A stretch of 64,000 nt of DNA from Trichuris trichiura (lineage: Eukaryota; Nematoda; Enoplea; Trichinellida; Trichuridae). Position numbers and translations under genes: made by a program. Below are positions 11,831-23,487 of this stretch, one piece after another. Below the pieces are notes generated by a model, which worked only from the letters and a program-made list of their open reading frames with translations, was not told the DNA's origin and made no database searches. The stretch is taken from contig JBAJFE010000004.1 in the NCBI GenBank assembly GCA_037903355.1, forward strand, positions 4,758,001 through 4,822,000. Reading direction: 5' to 3'. Position 1 is the stretch's first letter. Each line of letters starts with the position of its first letter.

Positions 11831-12910
11831 ATGAGCTCATTTATTCCAGGACCGAGATGACGTCTTCGCATAAGCTAAAGACGAAAGCAAATCGCTTCTG
11901 AAAGCCGCGATGAACTCTATCCAGCATAAAGAGTTTTATAATGAAAATTACCCCATTAATATTATCATCACCATAAAAAATAAGAACATGTTATTCAGAT
12001 CCTGTATAAGTGGACTTATGCCATCGCATGTCTAACGGTTGAATATATAGCTCAGGTACAGCATAATTCCTTTTCCAACGCGGCTTAATTTCAATTTTTC
12101 TCCGTTGCTGTTTACAAACAGACAATTTTTCTGACATTTTGAAGCAATCGTGATTTTTTTAAAGTTTACGTGCCACCTATAACGCGAGATTTCTCAGGAT
12201 TTTCAAGTGACTAATTTTTCTGCCCAGAGGTCACTCTACGGTTAGTGCCTTGCCGATGAAGTTGGCAGCGTTTGCGATGCAGCGTCATAACAGCTGAATG
12301 AATATTCAGTAAAGAGCTAGTTTAGAATAGTCCATTTCTCGTAACGGTTCGAAGGATTCTCGTTTTCTCCTTTTTTTTCTGCGGAGGATAGAAGAAACAT
12401 CTAGTAAGACGCTAACTGGCTGGTCAAATTTTGGGCAGACTTCCAGAGGAAGACTGTTGCTCCATTATTACTCTGTTTTTAGAACGTGGCAACAATTGGC
12501 AAGACGTTATTCAAACAGTGCCTGGGTCCCTGTGCAGTGATAAGAGTGATGAAAGCAGAAAACATAGAGCAGAAAAGTTGATCAGATAACCGGAAGCTTT
12601 TCGCTCAGTTGTCGAGTGGGCTTGGCATTCAGCTCTCCTAGCGTACCGGGCAACAGGTTTCCATACTGAGAACCATCTCGATCACGCTGTAACACGTCTA
12701 GATTTGCTGAGGACCATACAGGACGCAGCCAGGCAGGCCATAAAAAGCTGGCTACCGAACGCTTAGGACTGAACGGCAAGCTTCCTGTTTACGGACCAAC
12801 TTTTGCTCAATCAGTTTCCTGTTTTTGTCGTTCGTATCGCATCCCCGGGACCTAGGGCAATATCTAAGCTCTACCGCCGTCTCTCTACTTATTGTCACCG
12901 TTAACGCATT
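11831..12910. other. intergenic, no gene seen
   Basis: No supported feature. Short minus-strand frames at 12582-12779 and 12752-13009 have no recognisable similarity. Confidence 0.25.
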
Positions 12911-13059
12911 TTGCCCTCTGTTGTTTTTAAAAGAGCGAACGGTTCGTCTCTGGCTGAATCTTTTGTTGCATTGTGCCTGACTTATTGGGTATTCGCAAGA
13001 AGTTATCAACGCATTCAGAAAGGAGCTACTCTGAAGTCTTTCTCCGTCGCTCTAAGGAC

Positions 13060-14790
13060 TCCTTGTAACCATGGATATGTCAGCGAAAAAGAGTGCAGAC
13101 AATACTCAGTAGAATACTTGTCTCACGGTTTTATCCCGGCTCCGCGAAATCCTTCCATGGTTTTCCGTTTGAACCGCACGAAAATGCTCTCAAAAGAAAG
13201 CATGAGGCTGAGCAAAATGAAAAAGCATCTCAACAGTGCACACCCAGACAAGAAGAACAAGCTGCTGAAGTGCTATCAAAACCTTCGGAACAACTTTGAA
13301 GAAAGAATGACGCTGCCAAGAACGTTTAGTTACTGAAAGGTCCAAAAAGCTTGACAAAGGTATAATTAAATCATATGAGGTCAGCCAGCTCGTTGCTAAA
13401 ACGGAATACTGTCACAACATTGGCAAATCGCTGATTCTTCCCGCAATGTAAACGATAATATCTGCGATGACAACCATTAATGCCAGAGAGTTCTCTAGTC
13501 GATTCCTTTGAGCAACTCTATCATTTCCGGAAGAATAGACGAGATGACGAAAGATAATGAGGAGCAGTTGGTTTGCTTACTCCGATCCAAAAGTTTTCCT
13601 AGCAACTCGACGAAACTCTTCTTCAAGACAAGGAGGCTCTAATTACGGCTTATACGCTATTCAGGGGTTGGCATCGAGCTGACCAAAAAAATGTTGTTTC
13701 CCAGGAGGATTAAAAAAAACATGACAGGACTGTCCATCTTTGACGAAATGAAAGGCTATTTAAAGGAAAAAAATATCCCAGTAGAAAACATAACCGCCTG
13801 CGCGACGGCTGCTGCCGCATGTATGGTAGGCCACTACAGAGGTTTTATCGCTTATTTAAAAATGCTGGTGCCTACTGTGTTCACTGTTCACTACATCATT
13901 CCCGGGGAGCAACACTTAGGAGGGCACCTCCAACAGGCTCTTACCCATGTGATACAAGTCGTGGACTTCATAAAATTTCATCCTCACGAAGACAGCTTTT
14001 TCCATTATTTGTGCGAAGACTTCAAAATCCTGCTAATGCATACCGAGGTCAGGTGGCTCTCCAAGGAAAACCGTCTTCAGCGGCTCGTTACTCTCTGGGA
14101 CAACGTAGTGGCATTCTTGCCCAGCGCGGAGAGAGAGAGAGAATCCTGGAGGCCAAGGTGAATACATAGTATTTGGCAGACATCTTCCAAAAACTTAACT
14201 CATTAAACTTGGCGCTACAGGGCAGAAGCAGCAATGTAATGGATAGCAAAGAGGCTACTGTTTTCTTTCTTCACAAGCTTGACGTCTACCGGCACAACGT
14301 TGAACTTTGCGAACATTTTATGATTTCTGAAGGTGATGAAAGTTGAAGAGGAAGTGAAGGACGATTACCGCGTCTTTTATTAGAGCCATCTCGAGTGACT
14401 ACCCAGCGACATGGAAGTAAGATTTAAGGATCTGCTAGAATTTGTCATTCCGGAATGGGTCTCGAACCCCTTCGAAGCAGAAAATCTACCCATGTTGAGT
14501 TATAGATTGAAGAAAGCCTGATCGACTTCGGAGTGATGTTGCTGTGATTTGTCAGTTTCGACAACTCGGCAGAAACATTTGGACAAAGACCGACCTCCTG
14601 GACAAATTTCCAACATTATAGCAAAGAGCGGAAAATTTTTTTCTTGCTTTTCCTTCTGCCTATCTGTGTTGTAGATGCTAGCGCTGCAGGGAGAATTACG
14701 CAGTATCGGAAGAGATGCTTCCCTTATAGCCTGAAAATGATCTTACGTTCCGTGCTCAGTGTTGTCGCTCAATTGCTGTTATGCTCTACG
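13060..14790 (+). pseudogene. hAT transposase pseudogene, ZBED5-like
   Basis: The N-terminal part (about 13085-13335) reads YLSHGFIPAPRNPS, then KMKKHLNSAHPDKKNK and NLRNNFEERMTLP, the signature start of ZBED5/FAM200-type hAT transposases. The two BED-finger cysteines are lost. A continuous 156-codon frame at 13691-14161 carries TACATAAAACMVG, a reduced QHL block and HTEVRWLSKENRL, the conserved heart of the family. LEFVIPEWVSNPF at about 14430-14470 and a degraded STYLCE-like region near 14640-14700 extend it to the C-terminus. Multiple stops and frameshifts show it is inactive. Plus strand, no neighbours in operon-like context. Confidence 0.75.
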
Positions 14791-15965
14791 TTAACCTCTG
14801 CGGATTTTTTTACCAATAAACCAGTACGCGTTAAGACGGAATTCCTCCAGGCTATCTCCAGGTGCCAAAAACACAACAATCTGGTTGAATGCAGATTCAG
14901 CAGGGTCATAAAACTCACAAAATCTAGGAGCAGAATCGACATTGCGGCAAGAGGCGTTACCTAAGACTATCACTGTCCAATTTGGAGCCTAACATTGCTT
15001 AACTGGCAGAAATGCATCGGCCTCGGGGGTCCTATTGGGTACAATGAATTTTATGTCGTATGATGACCTTTAAGACTGCTTCTCACCTACCAAACGTGCA
15101 CGTGCGTTTCAACATTCAATAAAATCATCAGAAACAAACTGTTTTATGCTTGCACGTTTACTTTCAACGAATACTTGATATGGGTCCTACAACCTAGCTA
15201 ATATCTGCGGAGAACCGCTAACGCCAAGAAATCAGGTGCCACAAGATACTGCCCGGGGACCCACGACACCGTTACGGACTAATGAGGTCGGCCGCAGATT
15301 GAAGCTTTCGAAAAGCAAGAACAAGTTAACTGGATATAAATGAAGGGCTTCTGAGCAGAATGACGCGATGCTTAAACAATGTTTCAAACAAGTTTCAATC
15401 ACTATCGTGGAATACTAGCGAGTTGCTACGAACATTAAAAGCTTAAGAAACAGGCAGTGCGCTACTAACTGAATAGAGCGGCACCCTTGGCCAGATATGC
15501 AGCCTGCTCGGACCACTCAGATGTTCAAAAGAAAAGGAATTCCAACTGGGCTAGATCATGAGCCTGAGAAGGCTTTCCTGCAATCAAATGGGCAGCCCGG
15601 CGGACGCCCTTTGGCATTGATGAGAACGAAGCCATGCCATTCCGGGCAGATGGTCTGGTGTAATAAACACGTCAACCAAATCAGATATTGCTAAGGGAGC
15701 ACCTATCATCACTCGTGCCAAAAAAGTAGTACCGTTCTCGGCTGTAGGCGTGTGTTTAACGCGCGTGTACGTACTCTTTCTTTGCGCTTGCCGTGCGTTC
15801 GTACTAAAGATGTTCCGCTAACTTATCTGAAGTATCAAATTCGAATTATATTTGAGGCTGCGTGAATCTACAGCTACCAACTCTTTTATTTACTCAAGCA
15901 AATTTTGCTATCATGAAATAAACAAAACGTTAAAACTAAACAATTCAAATAAAGAAGCACTTGTC
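14791..15965. other. intergenic, no gene seen
   Basis: Nothing supported. On the minus strand TTTATT at 15885-15890 is an AATAAA signal 76 bp past the stop of the downstream-reading HEI10-like gene, a plausible polyadenylation signal. Confidence 0.3.
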
Positions 15966-16989
15966 TTATTGACAGGGGCCGCTGCGGCAGCCTATTCTCG
16001 CACGTAGCAGTCTTCGATGCAAACCGTTTGCAGAGAGGCGAAAACGTGATGCGTTAACTTGCGTCGTAGCATCCTGGTTTGCACGGCGCGAAAATGCTCG
16101 TCCTTCGTGTTCTCTTGGACCACCAACTGGAGGCATTTCAAACTGTCCAAACAGCGTTGAAAAATTATCCGTTGCTGCTACCGCTGAGGAAACTACTGGT
16201 GTCGTATGAGGCGTAGCCGAGTCATGCAAAAGGCGATCGATCAGTTTTACCTACGTTCTTCAAGCTTACCTACTCCTTGAAACGCAGAATGAGAAAAGGA
16301 ATGCTGCATAACTGGTTGGTTTGCCTTGAGCCTAATATTTTCGCGGACCTTTTCATTGTATCTCTCTGCCAAGGACTCATAGCGCCTGACGACCGCGTTG
16401 AGCTCTTCGCAGGCACAAGCTAACTTCTCTTTCATCGTTTTTATCTCGCATTGTAATTTTGTCACTAATTCTTCATAGCGTCGTTCACTTATAGCTGCCT
16501 GCTCTCGAAGCTTTTTGCTTACCCATTCTTGATAAAGTTTTTCCTGAAAACACTGCATTAAAGCTTTGTTGATCACTGTTGAGTAATGTTTACCTGGAAT
16601 ATTTGGTAGTTCCAAAATGACATTGCACGTGAGCAAACTTCAAAAATCGTTTCAGGATTTTGTCCAGCGAGTACCATTGACTTGAACTGCTCCGTCGGAT
16701 TCATGTTGATGCGGAAAATATCGAACTTCCCTGGCAGACCTGCATCGCAAGCCGGACATGCTAACTTCTTGCTAAACTCCAGCTGAAAAGAAAAATGAGC
16801 AGGAGTGCCACATTTAAACCAACAAAAGCTGACTCCAGGTTTTACAAGCAAAATCAGATCGAAGAATGGCAGGTCATTCAATACCTGTCCGTCGTGGTCG
16901 CAAAAGATGTGTGAGCAAGATGTCACCCACGCATGATCCTCAATGCGACGGCGGCAATGCCGAAAGTTACAGATCAATTCGAACTCCAT
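15966..16989 (-). CDS. CCNB1IP1: HEI10/CCNB1IP1-type RING E3 ligase (meiotic crossover factor)
   Basis: Four exons: 16989-16885, 16782-16594, 16543-16270 and 16183-15966. All have GT-AG introns (102, 50 and 86 bp) and together give 261 aa, near the 277 of the human protein. Residues 1-55 hold the RING: CNFRHC, then AWVTSCSHIFCDHDG and, across intron 1, ACPAC. A conserved stretch PTEQFKSMVLAGQNPETI and FWNYQIFQEKLYQEW follows. Residues about 105-185 form a coiled coil, and the tail is basic (LHRRLLRARIG). This order matches CCNB1IP1/HEI10, a ubiquitin/SUMO-type ligase that marks and stabilises crossover sites on meiotic chromosomes and also regulates cyclin B. The related ZHP proteins act at the synaptonemal complex in C. 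elegans. The start could instead be the in-frame ATG at 17013. An AATAAA lies 76 bp past the stop. Confidence 0.88.
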
Positions 16990-17013
16990 GCATACATGGA
17001 ACCCAAGGCGCAT

Positions 17014-18295
17014 AACATGCTGAAACCGGCTGCAACAGTTTGTCCAAGGTTTCCTTTTTCCCGTCGCTAGGAGCTTACTAGGACAAAAACGCAAACAAGA
17101 TAAGCCATGCAAGAAATAAAACGTGTCCCGACATGTACGCAAAAACCAGATTCTGCAATCCATTACCAAGCGAAGAAGATTTAAAAAATCACTCACGATT
17201 CCAGGAAACCTTAGCCCGTAGAATGGACACTTTCTAAGCTACTATTCTGGTGATCGCAGAAGCAAATATCTGCAGCCAGAGAAAATGATTCTTCTACTTA
17301 CACAAGACAAGCACCGTTCGTGTACAGTAATATTCAAATTCAATTAATAGTTCCCAAGTTCTATCCATTACATAACAAGAACTAATGAGGTTTCAGCTAC
17401 TGAAATGATATATATACCTCATATCCGCAATAAATCAGTCAATTGTAAAACGTTTTTCACTTAAAATTAGTCAATTTTGATTCTTTCGAAACTTCATTTT
17501 CTTACCTGCCATCTCCACTCATAAACAGTAGAATTTCGACTCTTCAGATGGGCTAGGCAACGGAAAATATTTATTCTTATATAGAACCCTACATCTTAGA
17601 AGATTGAACTGTCTGCTTCAAGGACAAAGGGGTGATTGGTTCTGTTGCTAACGTGCGCGTGTCACTTTGTTTTGGATCCATTAGCCCAAACCTTCATTGA
17701 GACCCTGTTAAAATACAGACAAGTTTAATGTGCATTGAAAGGAACGACAGTATACCGAAAGGCACGAGCAAGACCAAACTTAAGGTTTTTTCCTACGTAC
17801 GCAAAATGGTTGAGACAGTCTAGAGATAAATTTGTCTTGTGCTATACGCCCGGTGTAGCAGCAGAGCTCTTTGCGACGATATATGACAGATATACGTCTT
17901 TTATTGAAAGAATAAAATCGTTAACTTTGTATAGAGAGTACACAACAGCGATAGTGGTACGACGGGAACACGGCCAAATCGACGACCCAAACCATTCCCG
18001 ACTCAGCCGTTGATATAAACCGTCGTTGCTCCCTATTAAAGCGAACGACTGAAAAGGGACAGTGACTTGTGAAAGGACAACAATCCAAAGAAGCAATGAC
18101 GCACGGGGACAGCGAGTTCAAGCAGGATGACCCTCTGCAAGCTGGGCACGGTTTTGTAACCCGAGGGGACCACAGTCGCATCGCCCTATGTTTAGTCCTA
18201 AGTTAAAACCATGGGAGGCCAACGATTTTATATTGTTGTCATCAGCAGGGGCCTCGTCTAGCAGCTGGTAGAAGCACACCCGGGCGACAACAGAT
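17014..18295. other. intergenic upstream of the HEI10-like gene
   Basis: Sequence 17014-17740 is the likely promoter side of the minus-strand gene; no clear core element was seen. The plus-strand frame 17735-18013 is unrecognised. Confidence 0.25.
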
Positions 18296-18870
18296 ATACG
18301 CAAGTTACAGCTGGCGCAGGTGCTACCTTGACCAATTTTGTTTTAGAATTACGCGACGTTACGTAAAGTGAATCTTAATTCTTAGCTCATTCGTGCAGTA
18401 TCTATCCGGTCTGTAGATTCAGGTTTCGTGAACGCAGAAAAGCAAACAGGCAAGGTTAACGGAGAAGTTACTTCAAGTATTTCGACTCAAGCCTCACGTA
18501 CACCTGATTATGCTGTACAAGTCTTTTGACCGCTATCGAATTTTAATCCGATTCTATTTGTGCAGAGTTTACTCGATGTGTAGACTCAGGTTTCTGTAAG
18601 CGTAGAAAAGCAAGACAGGCTAGGTTAAGGAAAAAATTGGTTCAATTAGCGAAATAAAAACCTTAGGTACAAGTAATTATGGTGTACAAGCCTTGTGAAC
18701 ACTCATAGAACTGCCAGCAACGTTTACATAAAGGAAACAATGGCTCCTCAGAGAGAAAAACATGCTAATTTTGCTTTTCACTGTATGGATTGCAATGTTT
18801 TTAACTTGCAGTACGGTGAACGTGCTGCTCCTTGTTTATCTCTCTAAATTACTGCACGGCTGCGGGCAGA
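18296..18870. repeat. dispersed repeat, copy A (partner at 60588-61640)
   Basis: Aligns almost end to end with 60588-60968 plus 61430-61640. Shared landmarks in order: GCGCAGGTGCTACCTTGACCA, GACGTTACGTAAAGTGAATC, GGTCTGTAGATTCAGG, AGACAGGCTAGGTTAAGG, AAAAATTGGTTCAA, CATAAAGGAAACA and GAGAAAAACATGCT. It contains no coding sequence I recognise. Copy A lacks the 437-bp insertion present in copy B and so represents the empty site. Confidence 0.75.
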
Positions 18871-18891
18871 TTTGGAACGAGACTCATGCTA

Positions 18892-18912
18892 GTAGTAGTA
18901 GTAGTAGTATTA

Positions 18913-18997
<85 letters not shown>

Positions 18998-18999
18998 TC
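18892..18999. repeat. trinucleotide microsatellite (TAG then TAA)n
   Basis: A short TAG-repeat run changes into about 85 bp of near-perfect TAA repeats. Confidence 0.95.
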
Positions 19000-19070
19000 T
19001 TAAACATGGCGTGCTTTTTAATGGACATGTGTTTCATGTTTGGTAAATCTACGACTTTTCTCCATCTCCT

Positions 19071-20012
19071 CTAGCTCCTCCATCTCACTGATGACGGAAA
19101 TAGAGCGTTCCGAAAGCTCTGTATAAAAGCTGTGTGTATTGGGATATACGGTCTGATATTGATTATCAGCTTGGTCTGATTATCAGCTTGGTCTGATATG
19201 ACCTTCGTGACGGTGCCTTTGTCATACGGTGTGTCGCACCTTTCGGCTGGTGGCTTTACCCACACTGTATCCCCGGGAACATATGCGCATTCAGCGACTA
19301 AGGCGTCAGTTTCGACCGGGCCTATGGTCCGGACCCTCACTTGATAGCGATAGAGGGCGTTCGCCGGAACCGTGGCGGCGGAGCTATCGTCACGTGGGGT
19401 CACATTGTATAGGTATACCGCTTCCATCACTGAGCAATTCTTCCTGCAGGCGATAACTTTCACCGTACGATGGCATCTCTCCGCTATGCCATTTCCGGAC
19501 GGGGCATAAGCGCACCGGAATCGAATACGGAAGCCCCACCTTGCGGCCATGTCAGCAAACGCCTGGCTCCGAAATGCGGTATCATTGTCTGCTAGCACCT
19601 CTTCTGGTGCCCCGAGCTCAAAGAACACTGCTTCCATTCGATCGACAATCTCCTTCGCGGAATGCGATCTCAAAGCACGCCAGATAGCGAATCGAGACGG
19701 TCCACAGTCGATCATTGTCAAAAATAGCTCACCTCGAAAGTGAGTAACGTCACAGCTCACTGTCTGCCAAGTTCGGTCCACCTCAAGGTTCCCTTGTCTC
19801 CATTTCGTTGGGGCGGGATCAATGGACCGGCAAGTTTCACACTTGCTAACCACTTCACTCACGCATCTCTTTGACACGGTCGGATCACGCCTCCTAACGA
19901 AGTAAAGCGTGCGTTTTACTCCTGGGTGGCCCATGCTACGATGTACGCTGACTGTAACGGACAGAGGACCAGAACGTGACTTAACCTCGACGGTTGCTGA
20001 TACGTACAACAC
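19071..20012 (-). pseudogene. retrotransposon integrase domain (gypsy type)
   Basis: A 313-codon open frame. It contains an HHCC zinc-binding module (HRSMGHP ... CETC) at residues about 24-62 and the DDE catalytic core: D in CDVTHF, D in LADNDTAF and E in GNGIAERCHR. A C-terminal beta-rich segment (PGDTVWVKP) follows. This would integrate element cDNA into the genome. The frame is open, but the rest of pol is gone, so it is not functional alone. Confidence 0.85.
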
Positions 20013-20399
20013 ACCAGAGAGAACAAAATTTTACTCAGCAAGAAAACAGACGAAGACGAACGAAAGTAGCGAGCAGAAAGACGAACTGCCGCACGAGAGC
20101 GAAACGAAAGCGAAACTGGCCCAGATCTCCCTGTACGAGGCACCTAGCGTTCTCTTTGATTCTTACGTGATAAATGGCTGAGTGACAGGTGACGACATCT
20201 GTCACTTACAGCGAAGGTGCCTGAAGGGCTCGCACAGGAATGATTGATCCCTTTCGTTACGGGCCGTTGGGTTGTCTCCTTAGGCAGTCCCTTCTGCAAC
20301 GGCAACGTCACCGTTTCCGTTACACTGACAATTAGCTTCTCAGATAGCTCCACGTCAGCCAGAGCAGCAGCGGAAAGGCCATGTGGATCAGCCGGCGCT

Positions 20400-20600
20400 A
20401 ACCATCGTCGAGGCACCCTCGTCAAAATATCCGCTCGATTATCCACAGATTTCACCTGCCTGACGGTGAGGTTCAGGTCCTATTCCTTAACCAAGGCCAT
20501 CACCGTGGCTATACGTCTTCGAATTAGCATTTCATTGGCCGCTCTTCTATTTAAACGAGTCCTCCCAGAGAGGGCATCTTCGCTCCATCGATGAACCGAC
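20400..20600 (-). pseudogene. RNase H C-terminal stub of the gypsy element
   Basis: Reads through one stop as SVHRWSEDALSGRTRLNRRAAN ... VDNRADILTRVPRRWL. The N-x-A-D-x-L-(S/T)-R ending is the classic close of the retrotransposon RNase H domain before the integrase. Its upstream end joins abruptly to the duplicated gag-spacer segment, marking the deletion breakpoint near 20600. Confidence 0.65.
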
Positions 20601-21716
20601 GCGGAATCAGTCATCAATTCGAGATCCTTCATTTGCGTAAGACTCATCTGCCGATTCATCGTCGGTCAAGTAGACCTCGAACCAGCCGCCTCTGGTTTGG
20701 TTCTTTTCGAGCCAATACTCCAGGAGGGACAGCTCGAGGTCGGCCGGGACGCCTGGAATTGATAACGTAATTTTGAGCGACTCCAATCGCGCTTCCAAAG
20801 CTTGGACGTCGTCGTCATCTGTCGCCTCCGCTTCTATTTCGGCTTGTCGCGCTTCGAACTTTCTTTTTTCTTTTTCAAAATAAAAAAAGCCGCTTATCCG
20901 GCTCAGAGGACCAAATGATTGACTCCGCCACAAGCGCAGCAGCATATGTCAGAGTTCACGTCCTGAACCCCAGGAGCCGCAGCAGGTGCCCAAGTCGCAA
21001 GTCCGATGTCCGTCTGCTAGTTGTCTAATTCCTTGGTTAAGATGGCTCTTGCGCGTGCCACGAATTGATTCAGGGTGAGGTCCTCCATGCGCGCTCCTGC
21101 TCGTAGCATATCTTGAACATGGTCCGGCAGGCCAGCGACGAAAGCGCATCCCAGGACGACGCGGAATCAGTCATCAATTCGAGATCCTTCATTTGCGTAA
21201 GACTCATCTGCTGATTCATCGTCGGTCAAGTAGACCTCGAACCGGCCGCCTCTGGTTTGGCTCTTTTCGAGCCAATACTCCAGGAGGGACAGCTCGAGGT
21301 CGGCCGGGACGCCTGGAATTGATAACGTAATTTTGAGCGACTCCAATCGCGCTTCCAAAGCTTGGACGTCGTCGTCATCTGTCGCCTCCGCTTCTATTTC
21401 GGCCTGTCGCGCTTCGAACTTTCTTTTTTCTTTTTCAAAAAAAAAGTCGCTTATCCGGCTCAGAGGACCAAATGATTGACTCCGCCACAAGCGTAGCAGC
21501 ATATGTCAGAGTTCACGTCCTGAACCCCAGGAGCCGCAGCAGGTGCCCAAGTCGCAAGTCCGATGTCCGTCTGGTAGTTGTCTGATTCCTTGGTTAAGAT
21601 GGCTCTTGCGCGTGCCACGAGTTGATTCAGGGTGAGGTCCTCCATGCGCGCTCCTGCTCGTAGCATATCTTGAACATGGTCCGGCAGGCCAGCGACGAAA
21701 GCGCATCCCAGGACGC
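20600..21716 (-). repeat. tandem direct duplication of ~560 bp in the gypsy gag/spacer region
   Basis: The segments 20600-21157 and 21158-21716 are near identical, offset by 560 bp. Both contain GACGCGGAATCAGTCATC and an acidic coiled-coil-like frame (KRKFEARQAEIEAEATDDDD). They differ by a few substitutions and the length of an A-run. A recent duplication. Confidence 0.9.
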
Positions 21717-22122
21717 TCTCTAACACGCCACCGGCCAGCTTTGCCAACCGCTCCAGCGCGGCTAGGAAAACATTGGGTGATTCACCGCTACCCAGCTTCC
21801 GTGTCGTAAATTGTTTGTATGCGAGAAACTTGTCCAAGGCGAAAGCGGTCAACAGAGCGGCCTTAACCTTCTCGATTTTTCGTCGGTCCTCAGACGGGAG
21901 TTGCTGATAGACAGCAAGGGCACCGCCCGTTAATCGCAGAGGTAGAACACGGGCAACATCGACAACTCCGCACAGCTCCCAGACTAGCTCGACCTTCTCA
22001 AGCCATTCAGCCACGGGCTGAGACGACCCATCGAACTCAGGGATCAGCTTCAAATCAAAAGTCTGCTCTGCGCCTGTCGCTCTCGCAGAGCCTCGATACC
22101 TTGTTCCGGACTCCGCAGCCAT
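21467..22122 (-). pseudogene. retrotransposon Gag with partial zinc knuckle
   Basis: From ATG at 22122: MAAESG..., then FDGSSQPVAEWLEKVE and LPLRLTGGALAVYQQL, the capsid-like Gag pattern of Ty3/gypsy elements. It ends with CYACGGVNH of a CCHC zinc knuckle, whose last cysteine is lost by a frameshift near 21465. It would package element RNA. Confidence 0.7.
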
Positions 22123-22234
22123 CGGTCGGCTGGCACAAAACCACAAAAGCCTGTTACAAAACATCCAGTTTTCCGAAGCTTCGCGCACAGAATGACGGTG
22201 ATGATTTACGAGAATGACAGACAAAACCAAAAGT

Positions 22235-23487
22235 GCAGTGAAACCTCCCTAATCCGAACCTCTCTAATCGGAATTCTTGGAAGAGGTCTGGAAGGACAGT
22301 ACACAATAAAGATAATTAGGCTACTTGTGCGAAACGCACAGTCATTTGGTCAATAGAACGACAGTACACAATAAAGATAATTAGGCTACTTGTGCGAAAC
22401 GCACAGTCATTTGGCGGAAACGGCTATAAGGGCAGCAAACAACTAGCAAATGGTCCTTCCGGTATATGCTGACATAGGCACAGTCCAGCCACGGCTTTGG
22501 CGAGCTAATCTGGACCAATAGGTTGGCTGCAACAATTCACCTCGTGACATAGGCTTCCACAAATAAACAGAAATATGCGACATAGCGGTCAATATTGACA
22601 TCGGACAGAGTTTGTCATATGTATATGAATACGCCGCGGGAGGGCTGTCAATCTAATTGCAGGATGTGCACAAAAATAGAATCGTGTTATGTGAAGGTAG
22701 GGCTACCAGTTATCTGAAAGTAGGATTACCAACACATTATACGAGGACAAACCGTGTATAAGGAGAGCAATACGGGAATCAATATGACTGTGTTCTGGTG
22801 TGTTATACGGTTTTGCAATTGTCCAAATGTATAAAAGGAAGCACATTACGTTCACGATAGAGAAGAAGGTGAAGATAATCAAAGCATTGAAGAGGGGAGT
22901 GACCGGCCGAAGAACAGGAAGAATGTAATGGACGGCGCCTTTTATGCTTAAAAAGCGTTCGTGACTTAGCCGTTAGCAAACGTCAAAGCCTGTTGAAGCA
23001 GACGGTAATAACTGACTACATAAAATAAATTTAGACTTCGTGGACTTCTTCTGCACAGTGGAAGGAAGGATGCATACCTGTGTGCAACCCAGGAAACAAA
23101 GGTTACAATAGCCCAGAAATCGCACAATAATCAGCCGCTAACTAAATTTCTTTTCGAGCCATCAGAACTGCCTAGCAACTACGAATATGGGAAAATAAGT
23201 ACACGGGAACTATTTCCCGTGCCGCTTCGCGGTACAGCGTCCACATCTTATAAGAAACTGGTTTCTGCTGGTCAATCGTTTTCCTGAATCAGACGGAATT
23301 TGCTGCCCTCTTTAAGCTATTCACCGCTTTCAGAGGCTGACATCGCGCTGTAGACACCAGGAAAATGCATCTAAAATTGCATTACCTGCTTTTCTGTGGC
23401 CTACTGTAAGCCCCCTCCATAATCCGAATTCTTCTATAATCCGAACTACTCCCCGCCCCGACGTGTTCGGATTAGGGAGGTTTCACT
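22235..23487 (+). mobile_element. pogo/Tigger-like element with CAGTGAAACC TIRs (1.25 kb)
   Basis: The left end is CAGTGAAACCTCCCTAATCC and the right end is its complement (ggattagggaggtttcactg, followed by TA). The CAG start and right-hand TA fit the pogo group; the left TA appears mutated. Inside, 22827-22928 encodes a 33-aa frame, MYKRKHITFTIEKKVKIIKAL..., the N-terminal helix-turn-helix of pogo/Tigger transposases, cut by a stop. A 55-bp direct repeat lies at 22295-22349 and 22360-22414. Confidence 0.8.

Larger units (their letters stand above)
19071..22122 (-). mobile_element. internally deleted Ty3/gypsy-type LTR retrotransposon
   Basis: Read on the minus strand the order is gag, duplicated spacer, a stub of RNase H, then integrase. 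Protease and reverse transcriptase are missing, so the copy is non-autonomous. The LTRs and primer-binding site were not found. The gag side is abutted by a pogo element at 22235. Components are listed separately. Confidence 0.8.

Noticed and set aside
18849..19046. Open frames of poly-isoleucine/poly-tyrosine
   Set aside because: Translation of the TAA microsatellite, not a gene.
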